Positions 6,507 through 14,166 of a stretch of 14,956 bases of DNA are shown here, piece by piece. Location of the stretch: positions 1-14,956 of the forward strand of contig JAGRAG010000129.1 of assembly GCA_020435025.1 (NCBI GenBank), in the 5' to 3' direction. Every line of letters starts with the position of its first letter. The first letter of the stretch is position 1. The notes under the pieces were generated by a model. It saw only the letters and a program-made list of their open reading frames with translations. It was not told the origin of the DNA and ran no database searches. Both the position numbers and the translations under genes were made by a program. This stretch comes from Bdellovibrionales bacterium (GTDB lineage Bacteria; Bdellovibrionota; Bdellovibrionia; Bdellovibrionales; UBA1609).

Positions 6507-7736
6507 TTAAAAAACAAAGTCACTCAAACCAAAATAGATCTTTAGACCCAAGCCGACCGTCAGCCAGCAATAGGCCATCATAGCGAATCTAAAAAGAACT
6601 TTCTCGGTCAAACTGGAATCTGACATCTTGTGATCGGACTTTCTATTTCTTATGTGCAAAAAGATAGCTATTCCTGAAAAAAGGGCAAAGACCAAATTTA
6701 GAAAGAATGTATAATCTATTTTAAAAAATTCTCTATCGGTGACCTTTGTCTGAACTGATGTTTCAGGTAACGCATCAAAGACAGAAAAACCATAGTGCAT
6801 AATTATTGACGAAAAAATCAGGATCAGTAAAAAGACGCCTAATATATAAAGAGCCATCTTCCAACCATAGTACTTCGCCTGAATCCGTAACACCGGGAAA
6901 ACCACGAGATCACTAAAAATAAACGCCATAATTCCAGCAAAGCTAACCCCATTGGAATACAAAACCGCTGCCAAAGGAATATTTCCCATCGAACCAATAA
7001 AGGTAAAAAAAGCAGCGACGGGACCAACGATCGCCTGTAAAAGAATCTGGTAAAAATTCGGGTCATCAGATCCTGCTCCAACGAACAGAGTCTCAAAGAA
7101 AGCTTTGGGAACAAAGGCTGAGATAATTCCCGCAACAGTAAAGCCAACGGAAACATCCTTCCATACCATCAACCACTCCATCACATATTTTTGCGAAACC
7201 CGAATCCATCCCTTCTTACTTTTTATAAGCTTTTTCCAATCAGGTATTTCTTCACTTTCCCTTTGCCCTTCCCTACTTTTTGCATTTTCACGAGCCTTTC
7301 GTTCCAGATCTTTAGGCAGACTCAACTTTACAACAATGGACATAAGAACAATTAAAAGAAGTCCCCCGAGATACTCCCCAACTACGAACTGCCACGACAA
7401 AAAAATAGAGATTATGATCCCAAGTTCTATCACTAGATTGGTTGATGCTAAAAGAAAAGCCAATGCCGGGATAAGGCCAGCACCTTTGGTAAACAAAGCC
7501 CGTGTCGTTGAAAGAGCTGCAAAGGAACAAGAGCTAGATATAAATCCAAAAAAAGTGCCTAGAGCAATACTTTTTGCTCCTGCTTCCCCCATGCTTTTTT
7601 TCATTCTTTGCTCGGTCACAAACACCTGAATCATACTGCTTATAACGTACCCCAGACCAAATGCCCAAAAAGCCATCCAAAAAAATCCGATTGATACTGT
7701 TGCTGATTTAGCCCAAAGCTCCAGAAATGTATTCAA
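6507..7736 (-). CDS. ArsP/DUF318-type permease, probably metal or metalloid efflux
   Basis: Polytopic inner-membrane permease resembling PF03773 (ArsP_1), a family that includes the methylarsenite exporter ArsP. Numbering is from GTG7742. The first half has GTFFGFISSSCSFAALSTTR at 62-81 with Cys72, the family's Cys-containing loop, and ASTNLVIELG. A long charged cytoplasmic linker (about 141-185) follows. The second half has FIGSMGNIPLAAVLYSNGVS and FIFSDLVVFPVL. Two further hydrophobic segments near the C-terminus (about 345-367 and 385-405) extend beyond the core. GTG7742 directly abuts GAGG, too close to serve it, whereas TTG7736 has GAGG 5 bases upstream, so TTG7736 is preferred. It lies 110 bp downstream of the TolC-type gene on the same strand and may be the last gene of the efflux operon or have its own promoter; none is convincing. 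Substrate is inferred only. Confidence 0.85.
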   Translation of the reverse strand: MNTFLELWAKSATVSIGFFWMAFWAFGLGYVISSMIQVFVTEQRMKKSMGEAGAKSIALGTFFGFISSSCSFAALSTTRALFTKGAGLIPALAFLLASTNLVIELGIIISIFLSWQFVVGEYLGGLLLIVLMSIVVKLSLPKDLERKARENAKSREGQRESEEIPDWKKLIKSKKGWIRVSQKYVMEWLMVWKDVSVGFTVAGIISAFVPKAFFETLFVGAGSDDPNFYQILLQAIVGPVAAFFTFIGSMGNIPLAAVLYSNGVSFAGIMAFIFSDLVVFPVLRIQAKYYGWKMALYILGVFLLILIFSSIIMHYGFSVFDALPETSVQTKVTDREFFKIDYTFFLNLVFALFSGIAIFLHIRNRKSDHKMSDSSLTEKVLFRFAMMAYCWLTVGLGLKIYFGLSDFVF

Positions 7737-7852
7737 GTTCACCTCATATAAGTTGAAGCAATACCTTATCCGAAGTCAGAAGGCTTTATGAAGTAAGTGA
7801 AATAAATTTTACATTTTCTACACAAAGTCGAATCTCAGAAATGTCACATAGA

Positions 7853-9106
7853 TTATTTTTTTAGTTTTCTCATAACATGTGTCTTGGCTAACTGAAAATC
7901 CCTGATAATTTCCATTTTTCTTATATGTGAGTTCATTAACTTTTCCGTAGCTAACAGCATGTCTCCAGAGGACTTAACTCCCCTTTTGTACTCTCTAGAA
8001 ATCAATTCAAAAAACTTCTTTGAACGCACAATGTTCTCTTCGGCGTCATGGACCAGCTTATCCAGCAGTTCTAATTCTTTAAGTTCCATATGCAATTCAT
8101 TTTCAATTTTTCTCTTATTAAACAACCATTCATACCTTTTTGACTCAGCTTCCGCCCGGGCCGACTGCTTTAGAACATCCCCTTCAATGAAATCTGTAAG
8201 AGTCCAAGTGGCACTCACTCCATAGACGGTCTGCTGTCGATCGACAGCGTCTGGATGTTCATAGTCTTGTCGCAAATTTTCTTGCTTAAAAAAGGCATAC
8301 CCGTCAACACTTGGAAGCCAACGGTTCTCTGCCAATCTCGAAGTCAACTCAGATCGCTCTATCTGCAATTTGTCAGCTTCAAATAAATAGCCATGTTCAT
8401 CCTCTGAATGTTCAAGTAATGTTCTCCATTTATGGTCGTGAGAGAGAGGTTGCCGAATACTTATTTCCGTCTTCTCATCGACTCCAATCAAGATTTTCAG
8501 AGACTCAATATACTGAGCTAATGCAAGTTTGGCCCTTTCAACATCCTGGTTAATTTCTACGCTTTTGATCTCAAATTCAAATCTATCGGAATCCGTAGCA
8601 ACTCCAGATTTAATTCTTTTAAGAGCGGCAGCTTTGCTACTAGACACCCAATTCATTCCTTCTTCTAGCTTAGCAATAAGATGCTGTAAATAAAGCGCCC
8701 TCCAAAAGGCTTTTCTTGCCTCCTCAATCTGCCCATAAAGACTGACTTCTTCTTGAGCTCTGGCAATTTTGAAATTCACCTGACTTTTTTCGTCCTGAAG
8801 CTGGTCCCGCCCTCCATTAAATAAGTTTAGATCCATCCCTGCCTTATAATATGCTCCGGAATTAAACTCACTTGTGACGTACTTAAAGGTTTCTTGACCT
8901 ATCTGCAAACTTAACTTTGGAATAAAAGAGCGCCTAAAAGAATCCGTTTTTTCTTTGAGTGCTTCTACATTTTTCTCCTCCGATCTCACAAGATGATTGC
9001 CTCTCTTAACCATCTCGGAAATATTATCTTCAGTTAATGTAAGCTTCTCTTTAGAAAAAGATCCAATACAAAAAAATATCATCCCAATGGCTATCGCAAC
9101 CTTCAT
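7853..9106 (-). CDS. TolC-family outer-membrane efflux protein
   Basis: A 417-residue outer-membrane channel subunit of the OEP/TolC superfamily, close in layout to the CusC/CzcC partners of metal RND pumps. A signal peptide covers about 1-18. Two related coiled-coil halves follow. The first has SFIPKLSLQIGQE (60-72) and LNLFNGGRDQL, then long charged helices. The second has NRWLPSVDGYAFF, WTLTDFIEGD, and near the end ISREYKRGVKSSGDMLLATEKL, the usual last-helix pattern. The signal has no good lipobox, unlike CusC, so it is probably not lipidated. ATG9106 is preceded by TAGGAT, which contains the stop of the 134-residue gene 10 bp upstream, so it belongs to the same operon as the pump. It should form the outer duct for the RND transporter. 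Confidence 0.9.
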   Translation of the reverse strand: MKVAIAIGMIFFCIGSFSKEKLTLTEDNISEMVKRGNHLVRSEEKNVEALKEKTDSFRRSFIPKLSLQIGQETFKYVTSEFNSGAYYKAGMDLNLFNGGRDQLQDEKSQVNFKIARAQEEVSLYGQIEEARKAFWRALYLQHLIAKLEEGMNWVSSSKAAALKRIKSGVATDSDRFEFEIKSVEINQDVERAKLALAQYIESLKILIGVDEKTEISIRQPLSHDHKWRTLLEHSEDEHGYLFEADKLQIERSELTSRLAENRWLPSVDGYAFFKQENLRQDYEHPDAVDRQQTVYGVSATWTLTDFIEGDVLKQSARAEAESKRYEWLFNKRKIENELHMELKELELLDKLVHDAEENIVRSKKFFELISREYKRGVKSSGDMLLATEKLMNSHIRKMEIIRDFQLAKTHVMRKLKK

Positions 9107-9115
9107 AATTCAATC

Positions 9116-9520
9116 CTATTTCTTAGGTTCTACCGTAAATACGACCTTGTCTTTATGCCCATTTTGCTCAATGGTTAAAACGAAATCAAATCTATGAATC
9201 CCTTTTGCATCATAGCTCGTTGTCCAATGATCTCCATTGGCTTTTAAAACAAGATCTTGAGTTCCTTTTTTTCTTGGCAGTACAACTTTAGCAGAAACAG
9301 GGAACTGAGATACTTTTTCTGCCTTAGGAGGTGTTTCAGTATTATAGACGTAAATACGAATCTCCTGACCCATCTGTACAAGCTCGAGATGTACAGACTC
9401 TAGACTTTTTAAAACTCCACCTTTTTGAGGTTTAATAGCTCCTGAATCATGAACCCCATGAGCCAATGAGGGAAAAGATACCAGCATAGCCAGCATTAGT
9501 GTTGTTATGTGAAATTTCAT
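9116..9520 (-). CDS. Small periplasmic protein of a metal RND operon, function unknown
   Basis: A 134-residue exported protein. The Sec signal is 1 to about 22 (LMLAMLVSFPSLAHG). The mature part begins with HDSGAIKPQKGGVLKSLE and then reads as a beta-rich single domain: VHLELVQMGQEIRIYVYN, FPVSAKVVLPR, QDLVLKANGDHW, FDFVLTIEQNGHKDKVVFTV. To my eye this resembles the small beta domain found at the N-terminus of some CzcB-type adaptors and as free periplasmic proteins in RND operons. It lacks the hairpin, lipoyl and barrel domains of a true adaptor. Its ATG overlaps the pump stop as ATGA, with AGAGGAG upstream, so it is translationally coupled to the pump, which suggests matched amounts. It has His but no Cys. 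It may be a metal chaperone or accessory pump subunit; that is inference. Confidence 0.75.
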   Translation of the reverse strand: MKFHITTLMLAMLVSFPSLAHGVHDSGAIKPQKGGVLKSLESVHLELVQMGQEIRIYVYNTETPPKAEKVSQFPVSAKVVLPRKKGTQDLVLKANGDHWTTSYDAKGIHRFDFVLTIEQNGHKDKVVFTVEPKK

Positions 9521-12500
9521 ATTTCGCTCCTCTTGTTTCGATTGATATATTTCTGAGTGGCTGTTCTCCCAAACCGAAAAAAAATTGTTGGTGTCACTAA
9601 AATATCTAATAATGTTGAACTAATAAGACCTCCGACAATCACTGTAGCTACAGGATGAAGAATCTCGCTTCCTGGCTGACCACTAGCCAGAGCAATGGGC
9701 AATAGCGCTAATGCGGCCACAGAAGCTGTCATTAAAACTGGAGTGAGTCTCTCAAGAGATCCCCTAATGATCATTTTTTTACAGAAGGTTTCTCCCTCGT
9801 ACTTTACTAAATGTAAATAATGGGAAATCATCATAATACCATTCCGGCTAGAAATTCCACAAAGTGTTACAAATCCAATAAGACTAGCAATTGTCAATGA
9901 CTGACCCGAAAGATAAAGGGCGATCAGCCCCCCTATAAATGAAAATGGAATGGTTAACATGATTTGACTAACAATGGTGAACGATCGGAAATGGGTCAGC
10001 AATATGAGCATAATTCCTAAAATAGCCAACACCCCAAACAGATATATCTTTTTAGATGCCGTTTCCTGAGCTTCAAACTGTCCACCGTAGGTAATAAAAT
10101 AATCTTGGGGAAGACTTATCTTCTCTCGAATTCGATCTTTGACTGAATTTACAGCAGAAACCAGATCAGAATTTGAGACGTTTGCTGAAATAACGATTCT
10201 CCTCAGGCCATTTTCTCTGCCAATCTCATTCGGTCCCGTTGTCTTATAAACATCTGCAATATCCTGCACTTTTACTTTTGTACCATCTGGCATCGTCTTA
10301 AGAATTGTCGATTTTATACCCTCTTGAGAGTTTCGCGAAGACTCATCAAATCTATAAAATAGATCAAAAAATTTCTGTCCCTCGATGACAGAACCTACAA
10401 CGTGGCCATTAAAGGCAGATTCTAATAGGCTTGTGATCTCACCTGAATTTAGATTGTGCTTTGCTGCTTCCTCTCTTAATGTGTAAACCTTTAGCTGTGG
10501 GATCAAACCCTGTTGCTCTACTTGTAAATCCACAATCCCTTTTATATCGGAGATCGTTTCTTTTAACTCCGCGGCTTTTAATCTTAGAATGTCCAAATCC
10601 TCTCCAAATATTTTAATGGCAATTTGTGCGCTGACACCCGACAAAGTATGGTCCATAAGATGTGAGATAGGCTGTCCCACGTTGACTCCAATATTTGGTA
10701 TTGTTGCCAACTTTTCTCTAATACTATTTAAGATTTCCTCTCGGCTTCTTTTAATGTCTTTTTTGAAATCAACATCGACTTCACTGACGTTCACACCCAT
10801 CGCGTGCTCGTCTCTTTCGGAGCGTCCCGTCCGTCTTGATACTGATTTCACTTCCGGAACCTCTAGAATTCGTTTTTCTGCTACAAGGCCAATCCTATTA
10901 GACTCCTCAAGGCTCGTTCCCGGTGGTGAAAATACAGCAATCATTGCAGTGCCTTCATTGAATTTAGGAAGAAAGTCAGATCCCATGTTAAAAATAGTAC
11001 TTAGAGAAACTAAAAATAAAATCACAGTTGTAAGTATAACGGCTTTAGGCCTCTCTAAAAGTTGACTGAGGAACCTCTGATCCCACTTTTTAAGGAAAGA
11101 AACCAGCCAAGTTTCCCGCTGCATTCCGTGACGATCTTTAGCTAAAAGTAGCGAACTAAGAACAGGTGTCACAGTTAACGAAACCAGGAGCGAAGCAAAA
11201 AGAGACGTTAAATAGGCAATTGCAAGAGGAGTAAAAAGCCTTCCCTCCAATCCTGATAGCTGAAACAAAGGAATGAAAACAAGACCTATTATAACTGTTG
11301 CAAGTACTATCGAATTTCGTACTTCCGATGAGGCCTGAAAAACGACTTGAAGCAATGGCTTTTTATCCAAGGACTTCTGATTCTCCACAATACGTCGATG
11401 AATATTTTCTACATCGACAATCGAGTCATCAACAAGTTCACCAATAGCTATCGCTAACCCACCTAAAGTCATTGTATTAACGGACAATCCGAACCATCTA
11501 AAAGTTATAAAGGAAATAAAAAAGGAAAGTGGAATTGCCAATAAAGTAATGAGACTCATCTTAAAGTTCATTAAAAAAAGCACAAGAACAACAAGAACTA
11601 ATACGGTTCCTAATTTTAGTTTCGACAGCACGCCATTAATCGAGGCCCGAATAAAATTGGATTGCTTAAAGATATTCGTATTAATGATAACCCCAGGCGG
11701 AAGAGTTGATTTCATTTGCTCCACTTCGGCATCGACTCTATCAGTTATGGCCACCGTGTTAGCACCGGGTTGTTTTTGAATCACCATAACTACAGCAGGC
11801 TTTCCCATATAGCTTGCATCGCCTCGTTTCACTCGATTACCAATTTTAACATCGGCTACATCCTTAACGAAAACGGGCTTACCAAAGTGCAATCCTACTA
11901 GGGTATTTTTGATCTCCTCTATTGAGGAGACAGCACCAATATTTCGAACTAAAATTTCCTGATGACCCTCTACAAAAAAACCTCCCGATGTGTTTCTAGA
12001 AATCTTTGATAAAGAACGGTCAACGGTCTCAAGATCGATTTGATACTGATTGAGCTTCTCTGATGAAACGAGGATCTGATACTGTTTAAGGCCCCCTCCT
12101 ATGGCGATCACCTGAGAGACTCCCGGAATCATCATCAAACGGGGGCGTAAAGTCCATTCAGCAAAAGTTCGTAAGGCTGTCGGCGATACGCCTTCATTTT
12201 CCGTAGAAATGGCAATCTGCTGGATCTGCCCCATCAAGCTAGATACGGGAGCCATGAATGGTTCAACATCGCTCGGTAGCTGGGATTGAACAAGACGAAT
12301 TCGTTCTCCTACAAGCTGTCTGGCTCTGTAAAGGTCCGTTCCCCACTGGAACTCAAGATAGATCACAGAAAGTCCAATTCCCGATGTCGATCTTATTCTC
12401 TCTATTTCGGGAAGTCCGGTCAGAGAGTACTCCAATGGAATTGTCACTAAGGTCTCAACCTCTTCCGGAGCTCGACCGTGAGCTTCGGTCATTACAGTAA

Positions 12501-12639
12501 TGGTCGGCTTCGTCAATTCAGGAAATACGTCAACCGGTAACTTTGACAAAGAAATAGATCCATACACTAGGACCAAACAAACGAAGCCAATAATGACCAG
12601 TCGATTTTTCAAAGAAATCTTAATCAATAAATCTAACAC
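9517..12639 (-). CDS. Heavy-metal-type RND efflux pump (CusA/CzcA family)
   Basis: Inner-membrane proton-driven pump of about 1040 residues, the usual size for the family. It starts LLIKISLKNRLVII, the typical first helix, then LPVDVFPELTKPTITVMTEA and EEVETLVTIPLEYSLTGLPE, diagnostic of heavy-metal RND pumps. The proton-relay helix reads LAIAIGELVDDSIVDVENIHRR at about 399-420 (numbered from TTG12651) with Asp408 and Asp409. The second half repeats the fold and ends with LATVIVGG-type helices and LLDILVTPTIFF. The DD motif differs from classical CusA and CzcA, so the metal is not assigned. Start choice: TTG12651 has no ribosome-binding site, while GTG12639 has GGAG 6 bases upstream and gives an N-terminus that aligns with the family; GTG12639 is preferred. 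The coupled downstream genes are the 134-residue protein and the outer-membrane channel. No adaptor gene is nearby. Confidence 0.95.
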   Translation of the reverse strand: MLDLLIKISLKNRLVIIGFVCLVLVYGSISLSKLPVDVFPELTKPTITVMTEAHGRAPEEVETLVTIPLEYSLTGLPEIERIRSTSGIGLSVIYLEFQWGTDLYRARQLVGERIRLVQSQLPSDVEPFMAPVSSLMGQIQQIAISTENEGVSPTALRTFAEWTLRPRLMMIPGVSQVIAIGGGLKQYQILVSSEKLNQYQIDLETVDRSLSKISRNTSGGFFVEGHQEILVRNIGAVSSIEEIKNTLVGLHFGKPVFVKDVADVKIGNRVKRGDASYMGKPAVVMVIQKQPGANTVAITDRVDAEVEQMKSTLPPGVIINTNIFKQSNFIRASINGVLSKLKLGTVLVLVVLVLFLMNFKMSLITLLAIPLSFFISFITFRWFGLSVNTMTLGGLAIAIGELVDDSIVDVENIHRRIVENQKSLDKKPLLQVVFQASSEVRNSIVLATVIIGLVFIPLFQLSGLEGRLFTPLAIAYLTSLFASLLVSLTVTPVLSSLLLAKDRHGMQRETWLVSFLKKWDQRFLSQLLERPKAVILTTVILFLVSLSTIFNMGSDFLPKFNEGTAMIAVFSPPGTSLEESNRIGLVAEKRILEVPEVKSVSRRTGRSERDEHAMGVNVSEVDVDFKKDIKRSREEILNSIREKLATIPNIGVNVGQPISHLMDHTLSGVSAQIAIKIFGEDLDILRLKAAELKETISDIKGIVDLQVEQQGLIPQLKVYTLREEAAKHNLNSGEITSLLESAFNGHVVGSVIEGQKFFDLFYRFDESSRNSQEGIKSTILKTMPDGTKVKVQDIADVYKTTGPNEIGRENGLRRIVISANVSNSDLVSAVNSVKDRIREKISLPQDYFITYGGQFEAQETASKKIYLFGVLAILGIMLILLTHFRSFTIVSQIMLTIPFSFIGGLIALYLSGQSLTIASLIGFVTLCGISSRNGIMMISHYLHLVKYEGETFCKKMIIRGSLERLTPVLMTASVAALALLPIALASGQPGSEILHPVATVIVGGLISSTLLDILVTPTIFFRFGRTATQKYINRNKRSEI

Positions 12640-12645
12640 AAGCGT

Positions 12646-12649
12646 CTCC
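12646..12649 (-). promoter_or_regulatory. Shine-Dalgarno GGAG that sets the RND pump start
   Basis: GGAG on the minus strand is 6 bases upstream of GTG12639. It overlaps the TTG that would otherwise be the longest start, which itself has no purine-rich site upstream. Confidence 0.55.
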
Positions 12650-12694
12650 AATAAAGCACTTGAGAGGAAGGTAATCTAAAAGAATGGAAAGAAA

Positions 12695-13072
12695 TTAGAC
12701 CGAAATGGCTTTCGGTGGCTCAAAAGGTCCTTCAAGATATGGGCCTAAAAACAACTGATCCTTTTCAAAAAAGTTGTCTTTCATTTCAAAGGCAGAAAAT
12801 GAAAAGAATTTACTACTAAAGTCGACAAAGGGTGAATGAGGACAACCGATGCACAGATGCCTCTCACCCGAGCTTTCATTTCCTGGAGTCTCAGAATGAT
12901 GACAAAAGTGAATTCTCAGTTCTTTGGAATAACTTAAACTCTCTAAAGCGTCGATATTTTTAGAAACCGTATTCTCAATTTTTGCGACTCGATCTCCACA
13001 ACAACGCGTCTCTCCCTTTAAAAAGGAAGTACAAAAAAATATGACGACTAGTATAGAGATAACGAAATTCAT
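12695..13072 (-). CDS. Secreted Cys/His-rich protein leading the metal-efflux operon
   Basis: A 125-residue protein I do not recognise by family. A Sec signal covers about 1-20 (ISILVVIFFCTSFLKG). The mature part is short of structure but rich in possible metal ligands: RCCG (Cys24, Cys25), IHFCHH (His55, Cys57, His58, His59), RHLCIGCPHS (His72, Cys74, Cys77, His79). It ends GPFEPPKAISV. Small secreted proteins with a CxxC/His core and a PP-containing tail are common at the front of heavy-metal RND operons, and this fits that pattern, but the homology is not proven. It is 55 bp upstream of the pump start. No Shine-Dalgarno precedes ATG13072, but a strong promoter ends 6 bp before it, which would make the message leaderless. 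Likely roles are metal sensing or delivery. Confidence 0.72.
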   Translation of the reverse strand: MNFVISILVVIFFCTSFLKGETRCCGDRVAKIENTVSKNIDALESLSYSKELRIHFCHHSETPGNESSGERHLCIGCPHSPFVDFSSKFFSFSAFEMKDNFFEKDQLFLGPYLEGPFEPPKAISV

Positions 13073-13078
13073 GGCTTG

Positions 13079-13107
13079 AGGTTACCCAATCCTAGAGTCG
13101 AGGTCAA
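13079..13107 (-). promoter_or_regulatory. Candidate promoter of the metal-efflux operon (leaderless)
   Basis: On the minus strand TTGACC (13107-13102) and TAACCT (13084-13079) are 17 bp apart. The -35 box matches consensus at 5 of 6, the -10 box at 3 of 6. Only 6 bp (CAAGCC) separate the -10 box from ATG13072. ACCTCGA (13103-13097) and ACCTCAA (13081-13075) form a direct repeat with a 22-bp period, two helical turns, which could be a regulator site. The spacer is too short for a typical 19-20 bp MerR-type promoter. Confidence 0.5.
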
Positions 13108-13130
13108 TTTGTTGTTCTTAGTTGCACGAT

Positions 13131-14144
13131 CTATCCAACTTCAAGTCGGTCAAAAAACTTATGATCATCTAGAACCCTTGCTCCGCCCCTTACAACGGCA
13201 TATAGAGGATCCTTTGCAACAATGACTCGAACCCCAACGGATTGAGAAATTCGTTCTGGAAGTCCAGAAAGTAAGGCCCCACCTCCAGCTAGAATAATCC
13301 CGTTACATGAAATATCACCAATAACTTCTGGAGGGCACTGTTCAAAAGTTCTTCTTATAATATCCACAATCTGTTCCACAAATCGATCGACAGGACGTGC
13401 AATCATTCCGGAGGACACAGTAAACTTTTCAGGCAATCCTGTCTCGCGATGAATTCCAGCAATTTGAACCCTTTTATCTAGGTTCTTCCTTAAAAAGGCT
13501 CTGCCGATAGACATTTTTAAAAATTCCGCCGTCTGAGGACCAATTTCAAATTTATATTGCTCTCTGAGATGTCGAATTATGTCCGTCTCTAGGCTGTTCC
13601 CACCAACTCTTCTTGCAAATGAGGCGACCGTTCCTCCCAGAGTCAAAACAGCAGCCTCAGAAGTACCTCCTCCAATATCAACTATCATACTGGCACTACT
13701 TCCTAAGACATCCAATCCCGTACCAATTGCCGCCGCCATAGGCTCACTTAATAAATCTACACGAGAAGCTCCCAACTCTATACCTAGCTCCCTAATAGAT
13801 TCTCGCTCATAGTGAGTGACATGGCAGGGTAAAGAAATAAGCAGTCTCGTTTTTCTATAAAAACTAGTCGTTCTTTGTCTCCTCAAAAAGAAATTCATCA
13901 ACTTCAAAGTGGACTCAAAATCTGCAATCACTCCCTCTTTAAGTGGAGCGATAGATGACATAAATAATGGTGTTTTCCCAACCATTTTTTTTGCATACTG
14001 ACCAAAAGCCGAATAATCATAAATCTTGTCGCATTTCAGTCTTGCCGTAAGAACCGTCGGTTCATTTACTTGTAAAGCTTGACTCGAATAAACAAGAGTA
14101 TTGGCTGTACCCAAATCAATATAACAATCACCAAACTTTCTCAT
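13131..14144 (-). CDS. mreB: MreB/Mbl-family actin homologue
   Basis: Bacterial actin that forms membrane-bound filaments guiding cell-wall growth and rod shape. Numbered from ATG14144 (337 residues, near the family norm of about 345): phosphate-1 loop YIDLGTANTLVY at 8-19, GVIADFEST, EPMAAAIGTGLDV from 134, phosphate-2 DIGGGTSEAAVL at 156-167, and the adenosine motif LAGGGALLSGLPE at 285-297. All nucleotide-binding motifs are intact. It is diverged from housekeeping MreB at, for example, GGNSLETDIIRHL and the IGRAFLRK stretch, so it may be a second copy. The frame is open to 14279, but that start would overlap the transporter gene by 113 bp. ATG14144 gives the family-typical N-terminus MRKFGDCYIDLG. 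AAAGGAG at 14163-14157 lies 12 bases upstream. GTG14204 (after GGGGAAGTA) is the other option. Confidence 0.9.
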   Translation of the reverse strand: MRKFGDCYIDLGTANTLVYSSQALQVNEPTVLTARLKCDKIYDYSAFGQYAKKMVGKTPLFMSSIAPLKEGVIADFESTLKLMNFFLRRQRTTSFYRKTRLLISLPCHVTHYERESIRELGIELGASRVDLLSEPMAAAIGTGLDVLGSSASMIVDIGGGTSEAAVLTLGGTVASFARRVGGNSLETDIIRHLREQYKFEIGPQTAEFLKMSIGRAFLRKNLDKRVQIAGIHRETGLPEKFTVSSGMIARPVDRFVEQIVDIIRRTFEQCPPEVIGDISCNGIILAGGGALLSGLPERISQSVGVRVIVAKDPLYAVVRGGARVLDDHKFFDRLEVG

Positions 14145-14166
14145 AGCCCGAAGTCTCTCCTTTAAA

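Noticed and set aside
7105..7629. 174-residue open frame on the plus strand inside the permease gene
   Set aside because: Antisense to clear permease motifs; composition is typical of a shadow frame and no start signal is seen.
9116..9520. Truncated remnant of a CusB-type adaptor
   Set aside because: It has its own signal peptide, a coupled start with a good ribosome-binding site and an intact C-terminus, so it reads as a complete small protein rather than a broken gene.
10589..11065. 158-residue open frame on the plus strand inside the RND pump gene
   Set aside because: It is the antisense shadow of a strongly conserved pump, with low-complexity Ser/Leu content, no ribosome-binding site and no recognisable domain.
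13076..13107. MerR-type (CueR/ZntR-like) operator in the efflux promoter
   Set aside because: The spacer is 17 bp, not the stretched 19-20 bp of MerR-family promoters, and the dyad symmetry is poor.
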